From positions 4,248,316-4,312,315 of the forward strand of contig SCHM01000004.1 in NCBI GenBank assembly GCA_004123355.1: a DNA stretch of 64,000 bases, read 5' to 3'. Shown here in pieces: positions 41,352 to 52,539 of the stretch (position 1 is its first letter; each line of letters opens with the position of its first letter). The DNA is from Amphirosellinia nigrospora (lineage: Eukaryota > Ascomycota > Sordariomycetes > Xylariales > Xylariaceae). Both the position numbers and the translations under genes were made by a program. Under the pieces are notes generated by a model. The model worked only from the letters and a program-made list of their open reading frames with translations. It searched no databases and was not told the origin of the DNA.

Positions 41352-42966
41352 GCTCGGGAAGTATGTCGACGGGGTAGCCGAGGTTCGTTCGTTGGTTGTC
41401 GGGCCAAGTCAGGCGACCGTTAGAGCGCGGTTGAGCGGGGTGAGGTTTGTTTGGCTTGGAATGTGTTATACCGCTGCCTGTGTCTAGAAGAGCATGTGCT
41501 GAGCCTGTCTAAGCTACTCGTAGCTATCTGGTCTAAAGAATCGGGAGTCCCGGCTTCAACACATACTCGTCAATTCGAATTATTGATGGAAGTTCGATTT
41601 TCATTTAGCCATGCTTTCTCTCGAAATCGGCATCAAAATGGCCCAAGAATGTGCTGCTGCATGTTGACGCGAGCGGAAGCGTAAGTTTCGGCAAGTAGAT
41701 AACGACGCCGCAGACAAATACGATGACGGGATTGTGGGGCTCTTGGCCGCGTAGCGCTTTTTGTGGCGATGCAGTCGGGAATTCAGCCGCTGTCCAAGCG
41801 CTAATCTACCTACCTACATAGGTAGGTATCGTCTACTTACATATAGATATATATGAGGTAAATACAGGTTAAGGTATCTGAGATCAACATACAGTACTTC
41901 CCTGTTTTCCCATCTATTATTAGTCTATACAAATCCCTTGCAATTGCGCATCGCCAGCATAGTGTTCGGCACGGTATCTAGCCACCTCCTTGATAAGTTG
42001 CATTGATTGCATCGCCCAACGCTCACCCTTGAAGGACACTCTTTATATACTTAAAAGGTGTTCAGAACGTCGTTTCCTGGTTAGACAACGGCCATTAACT
42101 TAAGGCCTCCCTATCTCCATACCTAATCTAGCTGACAGTTGGTGACTGTGATATTGTAAGACGTATTCGTCCTAAACTATTGCGGACAATTGATAGCGGG
42201 CTCGCATGTACTTAGGAAAGTTCGTTTCACATGTTGCTCTAAGCTTTATTAAGTAGTTCTCCACGCTACGGTCCGCTATGCATGCACATCAGCCTTAAGG
42301 ATTAAAAAAAATATTCTTATTGGCTCAACGGCACATAGAATTTACAGTAGATCCGAGATTGCCGTATCCACTCACACATGGGTGTGGATCTAACGACTGG
42401 ATTGACTTACATAGCAAGTGCGAACTTCGAAGTATTACACGTTCCGTAGTACAATTCTTGTTGCATTTTGACACCATTCATGTTATTATACCATCATTTT
42501 CGACGTACCCTGCTCAGTATGGTACCCTATGAGACGTAGTAACGCTGCATGGCCACTGCAGTGAGAGGCTATTTGTCTAGAACGCATACCTGCTTCAGAT
42601 GCCGACCCTAAAGTTGACTGCTCACCCAACCGGTCACACAAAGCCTCCAATCACATCGCTAATGAATTGTCCTATGTCCTAGTATCATAGGCTACTATTA
42701 GTATCGTGCATGAAATAAGACCCACGTCATGCTATACCTGTATGCCTTTAAGCTGTCTACCCCCCGCAAATATTGATAATAGTTTAGTCCGCGACCTGTC
42801 GAGTTCTATAGGTTTCTTGATATTGGGTGCCTGCCGAGGGCTACGGCCTATAGGAAACATCCAGGGCAGACACGTAGATGCAAATTAATCGTCTCATCGA
42901 CAGGCATCTCTTCGGGACACAGCTATTCTACTAGGTTCTCGCTTGTCAAATGGCGTATAATTCAAG
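41352..42966. other. 1.6-kb intergenic region with an inverted repeat
   Basis: No gene recognised. At 41,808-41,827 there is a perfect 8-bp inverted repeat (ACCTACCT, 4-base loop, AGGTAGGT), another instance of the TACCT motif class. The rest is unremarkable mixed sequence; short frames at 41,451-41,684 and 42,320-42,532 look random in composition. Confidence 0.5.
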
Positions 42967-42976
42967 TATATAAATA
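42967..42976 (+). promoter_or_regulatory. TATA box candidate of the small secreted protein gene
   Basis: TATATAAATA lies about 150 bases upstream of the ATG at 43,125 and is followed by a CA/CT-rich leader rich in AACAACAACC-type words, as in highly expressed fungal genes. Confidence 0.5.
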
Positions 42977-43124
42977 CAGCCTTCTACTACTCGGCCCGTG
43001 TTTGGCCATTAAACTCACTTTCTATCTGCCTACATCGAGGACTTCTCGCAAACAACATCAACTCTTTCGGCGCTCGTCTCACAACAACCAAAATCATTAC
43101 ACCCTTAGCCTTTCAAAACACAAT

Positions 43125-43530
43125 ATGAAGCCCACCACACCTTTCGTCACGGCAATACTCGCATTTACACCTATCGTGTGTGCTGGCCCGGCCGCATATG
43201 GTATCTGTCAAGCTGGCTGTGCAGCTATCGTCACAGCATGCTACACAGCAGCGGGGTTTACTTGGGGGGCAACGGCCGGCCTCACAATACCAGCAAGCAT
43301 CGCCGCCTGTAACACTGCATTCGGTACCTGTCAGGCCTGCTGCGTGAGTGCTTTCTCTAAATCAATTTCTTCCTGGTTTTTGGCGATCTGTTAGAAAATA
43401 GGGTTTCGTTTTTATTTAGGTCAAGGCCAGTAGCTAAGGACTTCTAGAGCCCTCACCAATCAGGCTCAAAATAACGATAACTGACTCCGAGTTGTTCTAG
43501 TGGGCTGCCGTGATCGCTCCAGTGCCTTAA
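43125..43530 (+). CDS. Cys-rich small secreted protein (82 residues)
   Basis: Exon 1 (43,125-43,343) encodes a signal peptide (MKPTTPFVTAILAFTPIVCA) and a mature region starting GPAAYGICQAGCAAIVTACY, with further Cys in ACNTAFGTCQACC. Exon 2 (43,501-43,530) adds only WAAVIAPVP and stop. The 157-nt intron (GTGAGT...TTCTAG) was chosen because the resulting C-terminus AAVIAPVP resembles that of the widespread fungal family with a PAAYGICQAGC-type start; reading through the donor instead gives an unrelated tail. Mature length is about 62 residues with 7-8 Cys and many Ala/Thr. Function of the family is unknown to me; secretion is inferred. The intron is one of three related introns in this window. 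No frame break is present. Confidence 0.75.
43344..43500 (+). repeat. Introner-like element A (intron of the secreted protein gene)
   Basis: This 157-nt intron contains TTTCTTCCTGGTTTTTGGC, TTAGAAAATAGGGTTTCG and near its 3' end ATAACTGACTCCGAGT before TTCTAG. These blocks occur in the same order in the introns at 47,810-47,955 and 51,542-51,657. It is the longest of the three, with about 55 extra bases in the middle. It is the most divergent in the core but shares the 3' block exactly with element B. Confidence 0.65.
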
Positions 43531-44038
43531 GGCGAACGCCTATATGACATGGATTGGGCGATTCACTCACGCTACCTTGCACAGAAGATTACGAGGTGCT
43601 GGAATGACTTGGATAGCATGTGGAGGGGTAATATTCATATCTCTCACGCTCTGTGATAAGGGCTTGTGCTCAAGTGCTTGGAACTTGGAGTTCTGTCTAG
43701 CTAATAATCTCTCTGGAGTCTATAGGGGCTTTAGTTTCCTCATTATGACTTCAGTGTAACCTCGCCCTTTCCCTCAATTTATAGACGAATTCTAGGACCC
43801 TATTTCCTTGCAGGCCTTCGAAGTGTACCTTCTCAAGAACGGCTTCGTCTACAGAATCGGCCCCCTAGGACTCTGTGTGGCTCTGTCGCTACCTCTGTGG
43901 CTTGTCCGTGTGATACGCTCTATTTTACTTTTACTGCAGTTTTAACTGTTTATCTAATATTATAACAACAAAGAGTATGAAATATAGCTGACTGTTCATA
44001 ACTTAGCTGCCTAGGTAGCTCAACTTCTCCTATAATTA
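43531..44038. other. Convergent intergenic region
   Basis: Five hundred bases between the secreted-protein gene and the 3' end of the beta-lactamase-like gene. I see no gene; a short frame at 43,544-43,759 shows no recognisable features. Confidence 0.45.
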
Positions 44039-45190
44039 CTAAACTGTAACCCCCAGTGCCTCGTAGATCGCACCTACGTATGCCTTGGACGCAGTGTTTC
44101 CGATAACTGAGGCCGATCTCTTATTCATAGCATACGTAATAGTGATCTTACGACCGACATCCATGATACCAAGAGAACCGCCCGAGCCACCCCAATAGGC
44201 AATATCACCCGCAGGCATTAAATCATCGACCCAGTCTCCATCGCCCTTGATAGCATATCCGATACCGAAACGAATGGGCGATCCGATGGCGAGATCCGTT
44301 CCATTAGATTGTTCCTTGAAGATCAAGTCGACCGTCGACTTGGACAGCAGTTGCTTACGATCCCCAGTCCCCTCGCGACCTGCGAGCGTGATGGCGGAGA
44401 GTATTTGATTCATCGCATGAGCGTTGCTGTAACCATTGGAGGCACCGATCTCTCCTTGCATCCACGCAGGGCGTCTCCCCACATCAGGGGCCATCATAGG
44501 GTTCGCAATTGCTTTCATAAAAAGAGGGCCAGGCTTGAAATCTGAGTTCGGCCCTGACGGGGGCGTCGTCTTAGCGACACGAGCCACGTCTTTCTCCAAG
44601 ATGCCGAGTTGAAAATCGGCACCCAGGGGCGTCGCGATGTTCTTCGTGATAAACTGCTTGAGGCTCATTCCTGCCACACGACGCACGATCTCGCCCAGCA
44701 GGTGACCGAAACTATAGGCATGGTACGCAGATGCCGTGCCGGTTCCCACCACGGCGCCTGGGGGCCAGCTTCGCGGTGGAGGCGACGGGGTCACATATCT
44801 CGTCCATGGTGACCTTATCGTCCCAGCCGGCCACGCCGGAAGTGTGCGAGAGCAGATGGCGTATCTCGACGTTCTCTTTCCCATTGGCGGCAAACTCGGG
44901 CCAATATTTGGAAACCTTGTCTTCGACGGAGATGGCGCCGCTATCGACGAGCATGAGGACAGCAAGACTGCTGAACATCTTTGTGCTCGATGCTATGCCG
45001 ACGATGGTATCCTCGGCCCACGGCTGCTTGGTTGCTGGATCTGCATATCCGCCCAGATATTGACGACATCCTCACCGTCGACGTTGACTGCTATAGAGGC
45101 GCCGGTCTCTTCTCCTGAATCGACGAACTGCTGAAGAAGAGAACGAACCTTTTCGAACTGTGGGGTGCACTTCCCCTGTACTTCGGTCAT
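44039..45190 (-). CDS. Class C beta-lactamase / EstB-like serine hydrolase (frame-disrupted)
   Basis: Family members are DD-peptidase-fold esterases or transesterases; in fungi several act in secondary metabolism or detoxification. Start ATG 45,190 (MTEVQGKCTPQFEKV), no signal peptide, no intron needed. In order: GASIAVNVDGEDVVNIW, the SxxK nucleophile motif (ASSTKMFSSLAVL, visible after the first frame change), KYWPEFAANGKENVEIRHLLSHTSG (conserved), the Tyr motif region AYHAYSFGHLLGEIVRR, FQLGI..., and WGGSGGSLG as the third active-site element. It ends EALGVTV. Three single-base losses, near 45,053 (GGG), 44,762 (GGGGG) and 44,740 (GG), separate the pieces; all lie in G runs on the plus strand. 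With them restored the protein is about 385 residues, normal for the family. Confidence 0.85.
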
Positions 45191-45884
45191 GGTACCGATT
45201 CCGACAGTGTTAAGATAGAACAATTATAGAAGTAGGACTGGGTCAAGTGACAGTTCCCGAGCGATTAACCCAACAATAGCAATGCAGATAGCAAGGCGAG
45301 GGAATACTTGAATATATATAGAAGATGCTGAGACTATATGTGCTTATTTATATCATCAGTTACCTCGCTAACGTCTGTGGCACTTTGATGGTTGTTACCA
45401 ACTCCAACTAGCCTAGACTCCACGAGTGATCCTACAAGCCGGTGAAGCAGATGCGGCGTAACAGATCGGGATATCACACATCAGTACTAGTTTTGCCGCG
45501 TAATCAGGTTGCCTTAGTTCTTTGTAGGGTCTGGTTGTTTCGGTGATGGCCAACCCTTTCCGGACGCCGAGTGTGTAAGCGGGGCCGCAGTACCGCCCGG
45601 TGCGTGACTCATGCCGGGATGCTGAAATTGAAGCAGTCCATACTATTCGAGCTAGTCCTGGTGTACGGAGGATTTGACGCAGGCCAACAAGCAAAGACTA
45701 ATTAGGATAATGCGGCTCCTTAATGGACGATTGGAATGATAAAAGGTGAAGAATAGAGAGCTGTTAACTGCGGGAGGGTGTGTATGAGGTTTTCTGCAAA
45801 GACAATAACCGCACAAACACTTCGACTAAATCGCCCGCATGTCATAAGCCTCTTCTACATAGACAATAATTCTGGCCAAAAAAT
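45191..45884. other. Intergenic region upstream of the beta-lactamase-like gene
   Basis: Contains the promoter side of the gene ending at 45,190. TATATATA-like sequence lies at 45,312-45,320. No other gene was recognised; the frame at 45,413-45,694 has no recognisable features. Confidence 0.4.
45877..45884 (-). terminator. RNA polymerase III terminator
   Basis: A run of six T on the minus strand directly follows the tRNA 3' end, as expected for Pol III termination. Confidence 0.7.
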
Positions 45885-45980
45885 TGTTTCCGCCCGGGAT
45901 CGAACCGGGGATCTTCTGTGATCATTGAACAACTGGTGTTTGCATGTAAGACAGACGCCTAACCGCTAGGCCACGAAAAC
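45885..45980 (-). tRNA. tRNA-Val (anticodon UAC) with a 24-nt intron
   Basis: Read on the minus strand, the gene folds as a complete tRNA: acceptor GTTTTCG/CGGAAAC with discriminator A (45,885), D arm GCC/GGC with AGCGGTTA loop, anticodon stem TCTGT/ACAGA with loop CUUACAC, and T arm CCCCGG/CCGGG with TTCGATC loop. Anticodon UAC (positions 34-36) specifies valine. An intron of 24 nt lies at the canonical site between positions 37 and 38 (45,944-45,921). A-box and B-box sequences for Pol III are intact. Confidence 0.85.
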
Positions 45981-46840
45981 TTGTTAATTGGCCATCTTTC
46001 CAGATATATAAAGCTAGGCGCTAAGCATTGCTCACTGAATTGTAGAGATGCTCATACGACCAACGTAATAAACACAACAAGCAAGTCCTTTAAAAGATGC
46101 TTCTGCACATGTATTATTGGACACCACTGCTGACTCTTGCTAATGCCTGGATTCACCTTATATCAATTCGACTCCTACACCTGATATATCGAGACTTTAC
46201 GGTTTAATCATTCAAGTCGATCAACAACACAGATTAAGACTACCTTGCCGTAGTCCAAGGAAGAATGTCCATTCAAGGGCAATTCCCAAGGGAAGAAAAA
46301 CCCAAGAGCTCAGGTGGTAATGGCAGGCTTTGCCGCTATTGGGCGCAGTGTTCGAAAAGGCCGTGCTCTAGAAACAAGGGCTGAAAACAACTGTAAGGTT
46401 GTTTGTTGGGAAGCTCGACAAATGCTTTCACCTGAAACTCATGTATAGCAATGCGGAGTTCCTATATACTTGTCAGTGCTTTCTCAGGCCTTGACGTTGC
46501 TAATAGAATGGGAAAGAATAGCGAGAAAGTCAAAATATCTAATTGCTATCAACCTTGCTGACCATTGTGCTCACGCAACTATCTTGTTACCTCATAATGC
46601 CACTTAAAAGAGTATTCGTGTTTCAAGACCACCCTTACCGTTCAGCGAGACAGAGAAATGAAGTCTGGCATCTCTGCTTCAGCTTCAGTTGTAAAGTTAT
46701 ATAGCAACGGGAAGAAGAGCGCACCGCCTAGCTTAAACTCGCTGCGACTTTCTTATTTAGTTGCCTCTATCAGAATAAGTTATTATCATCTCATAGTACC
46801 TATTCAGAAGGGCCCTTACGAATTCGTCACGTAATTCTTG
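45981..46840. other. Intergenic region, nothing recognised
   Basis: About 860 bases between the tRNA 5' end and the carboxylesterase 3' end. No gene, repeat or RNA structure recognised. Confidence 0.45.
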
Positions 46841-48853
46841 TTATATCGGGACTTCTGCCGCCGCCTTCTCCCAAAATGCACACCTTTCTTTGAACTGGAC
46901 CAGTTCCGCGCTCGCGAACCCGGCGCTATCCACCACCCATTCCCGGCCAGTCCTCACGTCCGGCAACCCGGAAACGTCAGTTCCTGTCAGTTTCAAAGCG
47001 TTGGGATCACCAGTCATTACGAATGACGCCAAGGCGCCTGTCCAAATCAAGATTTTAGCAGAGTACTCGCGAACAGCTAGCTTGATTCCTTGTCAAGCAA
47101 GGGAGGGATGACGTAAATAAAGTAAATCTAACGAACCTGCGTAGCCTTGTAATGCAGAGGATCCTGCCGTTGGGCTGAATTGATCGTGTTCCACTAGTCA
47201 CGATCTCTCAGCACACGATCGACGCCAAGAAGCGAAACGCAAGACGATGCGTCGATGGTACATACCCAATATACATCGGAGGCATGTTGCGCCGGAGCGA
47301 TCGTGTACTCTCCGACCCAGCCGCCGTCCTTCGCACTGCCCGCCATCCAGTACGCGGGGCACGCGAGCGTCGAGTCTCTGTAGATCAGCCCAGCACGCGT
47401 AAACGAGTCGTTGTAGCCCGCGACGTGCTCCGCGCTCCCCGCTCCGGGTACAGTCCTTCGCTGGTCGAACAGGGCCGCGAGAGCGCCGGGAGATACCCCG
47501 ATAACCATTTTGTCGAAGGAAGCGGCCGCGCGTTGAAGGGCGGCGTGCCCGTGTCTACTTCGCTCTTCAACCCCCGGGATGAAATCTCGCCCTCGTGGTG
47601 TGTGTACATCCCATACCGGCGACGACACTCCCTCTCGACGTGCGTTGCGGCGGAAAGCGGCTCGCGTAGGAAAAACCATCGATCACGGGCCCCATTCGAA
47701 CGTCGACGTGGTATACTTGTGGCTGTCAACAATAGCGAGACTCGCATCGCGAATCTTCTGCACGTCTACGCTTTTAAGACACTTCAGGCTCTCCGGGCCC
47801 GCGCAGTTACTTTCACACTCGGAGTCAGTTATTGTCATTGAGAGCTGATCTATGGGAGTTTGAGAAGTTTTTGGGCAGTCTCTTATCCCACAACGGAAAC
47901 CTGGTGCTCTAAAAGTTGCTTTATTAGGAAGAAAATGGCACCAAGAATTACTCACGTTAGGTTAGCTAGAGTGTCATATCGCCACTGCGCCTCGGGCGCG
48001 TCGACACGATACGTCTTAGGCCAGAACGGGCTCGAAGCGAGGGCTTGTCGAAACAGCGGCTTCTCTGCCTTCCCCTCTATTTCTGCCGTTGGCGCCGTTT
48101 TCATGATTCGCAATGGTTTGCGCTAGTACGCTGCCGCCGCCCGCCGACTGACCCCAGACAGTGATCCTGTCGGGATCGCCGCCAAAAAGGCTGATGTACT
48201 TCCGCGTCCAGCGCAGCGCCATCGCTTGGTCTAGCAACCCGGCATTGGCGTCCGAGAACGGGTCTTCTGCGACTTCTCTGCCCGGTAGGAATCCGAACGC
48301 ATTGACGCGGTAGTTTGGATACACGAAGATCATGTTGCTCGAATCGGAGACATTGAGGATGGGATAGGCGGATGGTGGAAGAGTGAATGAAGCTGATCCC
48401 TGGATGAAACCGCCACCGTAAAAAGTCACGACGACAGGACGTAGCGACGCATCCGGCATCCAAGGCCGACCGTACAGCCCGAGGTAGAGGCAGTCCTCAG
48501 AGCCGTTGACGGTCCGCTGTGGGCACATATCAAACGGTTGAGATGAGTCGTAAACACCATGAGTAGTTGGTAATGGTAGTTGAGGGGCCCGGAACCTACA
48601 GGGTGAATAAACATGAGCAATCTTCCGCCTGTGATCGATAATTTGAATTAGTTCAAAATAGGATTTTCTACTATGTTTACCTGTTCTGGCCTATGGGCGG
48701 CGCAGCAAACGGGATCTTTTGCCAGTATGAGATATTGTAGACCGGGTCAAATGCTCCTTGAAATGTCCCATAGTCGAGGGCCGCAGTGAGGACCTGTGAA
48801 TCGCCAACTCTTACAAGAAGAGAAAGACATACCACACCTATAAACGAGAGCAT
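46841..48853 (-). CDS. Secreted type-B carboxylesterase/lipase (frame-disrupted, four introns)
   Basis: Hydrolyses carboxylic esters outside the cell. Start ATG 48,853 gives a signal peptide MLSFIGVVCLSLLVRVGDSQ, then DYGTFQGAFDPVYNISYW and FAAPPIGQNRFRAPQ. Introns: 48,680-48,596, 47,955-47,810 (an introner-like element), 47,265-47,194 and 47,136-47,038. Motifs in order are NGSEDCLYL, VVVTFYGGGFIQGS (oxyanion hole), nucleophile elbow VWGQSAGGGS, FEWGPVIDG, and HHEG near the acid region. The expected catalytic His lies in the last third; HYKGYAG and the ALASFVMTGDPNALKL C-terminal region are present. About five frame breaks occur (around 48,060-48,090; 47,690; 47,675; 47,445; 47,145). Most are one lost base; the first is two lost or one gained. 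It is probably a functional gene under sequence errors. Confidence 0.85.
47810..47955 (-). repeat. Introner-like element B (intron of the carboxylesterase gene)
   Basis: A 146-nt intron (GTGAGT...GTGAAAG) splits the codons for NLTN. Its core CCATTTTCTTCCT, GCAACTTTTAGAGCAC, GGTTTCC and GGATAAGAG is nearly the same as in the helicase intron at 51,542-51,657. Its 3' block ATAACTGACTCCGAGT is identical to that of the secreted-protein intron. The acceptor AAAG is unusual but preserves the frame into NCAGPESLKCLKS. Confidence 0.75.
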
Positions 48854-49358
48854 AATTGCAATTGGGAAGCCCGATAGTTAATCCTGCCTTGCGAAGACTT
48901 GAGTACTGCTGCCTTTATCTCTGTCTGTAAAGCCCCATCTATCCTTTACCCGGTGGGTTCGCCATGCCCAATTAGTTCTCTTCAACTTGGGGTGAGCGAC
49001 GGGGAAATTGGAGATCTAAGCCAAGCGAATAGCTAGAGTGTGGTTTTCATGTAGCTCGGCCTCCATTGCCCCTTTCACCGAGCCCAGTATTTCCAGTAAT
49101 TTCTTTACCGTGAGGCATTCCACCGCTTACAGTATACTATCCATATACCAACCTTCTCCGTTGATCATGTCCTCAATTCCTTAACAAGCGTCGTCTCATA
49201 ACACTCATCGGTTGTCTTACTGCCTCTGAATCTTCTGAGTAGAAGCATAGGTATCTCATGTTGCAAGTTGCTCAGCACCCACCTATCACCTTCGTGATCA
49301 CATTGCGTTTATAATAGAGGCGCACTACGACAAGAAACGATGCCTCCTGCTCGGTGGT
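48854..49358. other. Intergenic region between carboxylesterase start and helicase end
   Basis: Same-strand spacer of about 500 bases holding the carboxylesterase promoter. I found no distinct element. Confidence 0.4.
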
Positions 49359-52300
49359 TCATTCTTGGTCAAGCTCTTGCTGCATCTCGGCCTCTATGAA
49401 AAAAAGTTAGATCTTGACATTCATAATGCATATATATACTTACGCCAAATACGATTGGCTGAATCCGTTATGACTTGGGCTTTAGCGAGGAGTTTCTCCT
49501 CATACTTTTGTTCATCTTTCGACTTAACTCGCAATTTAGTTGGTTGCGCCTGTAATTGCACTTAGTTTAGCCATGCATATGGGTATACTAAACGGACCTG
49601 CATGAGGATAGGCACAATTTCCTTTGGATCTGCATTTGCGAGCAATGCCACGGTCTTGAATCCGTTGTCATAGAAGACCGGGCTGTTCGACTCTTGATGA
49701 AGGTGACTTTGGAGAGGGCTAAAAGGTCTGCCTTAGCTCCGGCTCTGAGGCGGTCCGAGAAATGATCTAAAATGGCTGCCATGGCGCTGATGGATATCAG
49801 CAACTTAAGTCTTTTCGGTTGATTTAGTATTGGTTGGAACTTACCCCCAGCCCATTTGCTCGCAGAATTTAATCATTCCTGCCGCAAACCCTTGGCATGT
49901 CTGCTCTAGAGTCTGGACGGTACCCCTTGGCATATCATATTTGCGAGCTACCATGTGTACGGGCATTTCGTTGCATAGATCCCTTAGCTGAAGAGCAAGG
50001 TAGAACCTTCTGTAAAACGAGCGACTTCTTTCTCTGTTGCGGTGGATTCCTTAAGATTTCCGCCCTGTGCCCTAGGATACACGTTAACAAGTTGACGCTG
50101 GTCAAGAAAGATCCCGCATACATTCTGTTAACCACGTGAATTTCAACCCGAGAAGCGTCATAACCCGGAGTCCACTTTTATCAAGTGCTTCCATCTCAGA
50201 CCTAAAGACTTGCCAATTAACAGAGACGGAAAACTCTTGAACAGGGGTGAAAGTATAAAGAATATGCATTTCACCATCCATCACGAACGCCTGCAATGCT
50301 CGCTGCATTTCGCGATGAACGAATGCACCATCTGCGGGCTCAAGAGACGATGCAACAACTGCCTTTCCTAATTGCGTCGCAGTGTAAGAATCGTAGCTGT
50401 CATATTGAATAAACCCCATCCCCAGAAGATTTGCAGACTGGCTTCGACGTGATCTTGGATCTTGTCGGATGTGCTAGAGGATTTAGAAGCGTTTTCCGAA
50501 TATAATCACTGATAGACTCTCGTGAGTTCACTAGCCTTATAGATATAACCTCTAGCAGCGCTCGTTGAATTCGCTGCTTGTCAGTTGTCAAACCGCTTGA
50601 GATACGTGGTAGGTCTGCATTCATCAACTCGACCACATCTTCTAGGTCAGATTTACGACAGCAGAGATAAGTCTCGCCTATCTCGTCTTTACCCTTCCTC
50701 CCTGCACGTCCACGCATTTGACGTAACATCGAAGGCCCAATCAAGTCACGGCCCATTCGTGCGTTATGAAGGATAACTCTACGAGCTGGAAGATTGATAC
50801 CAGCGGCAAGGCTGCATGTTGCTACCACAACCTTCAGCGATCCGCCATCGTAGGCGGTGGAGATCAAGTCGCGCTCTTCTGTTGTCATCCCAGCATGGTG
50901 GAAAGCGACGCCGGCTAGAATAGTCTCAGCTAAGATAGGATCAAGACCGGTCGACAAACTACGAAGATCCCCTAGGAGATCTGTTCGCTTCTCAAGAACA
51001 ATAGAATCTAGCTCGTCAGGCTGGGGCAGTACCTTGCTAATAAGACGAGCGTCTGACTCGCATCCTGGGCGGCTGCTGCAGAAGACGAGAACGCCGTAGC
51101 CAGATCTTGCTGTTTCATTCGCTAGCGCAATAACAGCATTCAAGACAGGGTCTTGGAATTCCTTGTGCTGACTTGCACGTATTTTCCTCACTGGTTGACT
51201 GTCTAGCTCGAGGGCACTGCTAGAATGCTGTCGTAGTTGACTGGCGGTTTTCAGTATGCTTGTTGTGCCCGATGCTGGGTAGATGTTCCTTCATAGACAA
51301 GATGCTCTTCCACAGGTATAGGGCGATAAAATGTCTTGTATGTGTGGGCATCAAGCCATGCCGACAAGACTTCCATGTTCTAGCGCCGTTAGCAACCGTA
51401 AGTAGAATGTCAGTAGCCAGATAATACATACAGCCAAGGTGGCGCTCATGCCAATGATCTGGACGCTATGATCGAGGCTCATCAACTTTGTAGCGATGAG
51501 CTCCATTAGGTAGCCTCTGTGGTCATCGTCGACCATGTGCACTATGGCACTCGGGTCAGTTACCGCAGCTTCAAGATACTCTTATTTCCAAAAAGGAAAC
51601 CGCGTGCTCTAAAAGTTGCCAAAACAAGGAAGAAAATGGTTCCGAAATTTGTCTTACGTTCGTCAAGGACTACAGCTTTTAAATTGGTGATAGTGCAATC
51701 GTCTATAGCTGTGTTAATGAGCATATTTGCCTGTTGAGATTAGAATGAGACTTCAGAGGGCATGACGACGTCAGCAAACCTTTTCAAATGTGCAAACGCC
51801 AATGTCGAAATCTGACCAGGTGGCCCTGACCTTAGCGCCACCAAAAAACCCGACGACTCTCACATCGTCCTCATCTGGCCGTTTCTGCCAGGTTCGGGGC
51901 TTCTCGTCTTGTTCATTAATTTCAAGTGGCTTTTTCTTGATATTCTGGACAATATAGCGTAGCCATCGAACCTTTTCCTGTACGAGAGCCACATATGGAA
52001 GAATCAGAAGAGCCTTTGCATTTCTGTCCTCTAAAACCCTCTTTAACATCAGTATATCAGCGACGAGAGACTTCCACCACCTGTGGGAGCGGAATATACT
52101 AGGTTCCTGGACCCATTTAAAAGACCGGGACCCAGAAGGCATTGTTTCTGCCACGGATAGATTTCCTTGATACCAAGAGTATTTAGATTGTGTACTAGAG
52201 ATTCTGGCAGAGCATATCTCGAGAATGATAAGGAAAGGGAAGGGTCAGCAGTAGAAGTAGGGGTGGCAGATATCACTTTGCGTTGAGAGTACTCAGACGG

Positions 52301-52539
52301 GACTATAACAGAAGCAGTGTCAAGCGGAATGATATCGCTGGCTGTCAATCTAGGGGGTCCCTTGCAAGACTTGAAGCTCTCTGGAAACGAAACTGTCTAC
52401 TTGTCTCTGCATGCTCAGAGTTGACAGTCTCGGAATACGGCCGTTTTGAGCCAGCAATAGTAGCCGTATGGAAGCTCCGCTGCTGCAATGTGACAGACTC
52501 GATTGTAGTTTTGTGCAGAATTCCCTGCTGTCGCTCCAT
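49359..52539 (-). CDS. HELQ/POLQ-type superfamily 2 DNA helicase (frame-disrupted, six introns)
   Basis: Related proteins (HELQ, helicase part of DNA polymerase theta, Hel308) unwind and anneal DNA in replication-fork and crosslink repair. A likely start is ATG 52,539. Motifs in order: Q-motif region LGIKEIYPWQKQ, Walker A APTGGGKS (one A missing near 52,072), DELHMV (DExH box, interrupted by an intron), GMSATLA, FCSSRPGCES, TCSLAAGINLPARRV and QMRGRAGRKG, then a Hel308-like C-terminal part ending near EMQQELDQE. No polymerase domain follows. Introns: 51,779-51,731; 51,657-51,542; 51,431-51,380; 49,844-49,787; 49,597-49,550; 49,443-49,394. I count about nine single-base losses, including 52,353-52,357 (G run) and 51,285. 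A conserved repair gene with this pattern is unlikely to be a pseudogene. Confidence 0.85.
51542..51657 (-). repeat. Introner-like element C (helicase intron inside the DExH box)
   Basis: A 116-nt intron (GTAAGA...CCATAG) falls within the Leu codon of DELH. The core CCATTTTCTTCCT, GGCAACTTTTAGAGCAC and GGTTTCC matches element B at most positions over some 64 bases. A TTTCC-TTTTT-GGAAA hairpin is possible in the centre. The 3' block reads GTAACTGACCCGAGT before the acceptor, one base off the other two copies. Confidence 0.75.

Noticed and set aside
47284-47841. 185-codon plus-strand frame
   Set aside because: It is an antisense frame over the carboxylesterase gene, whose minus-strand reading gives clear family motifs.
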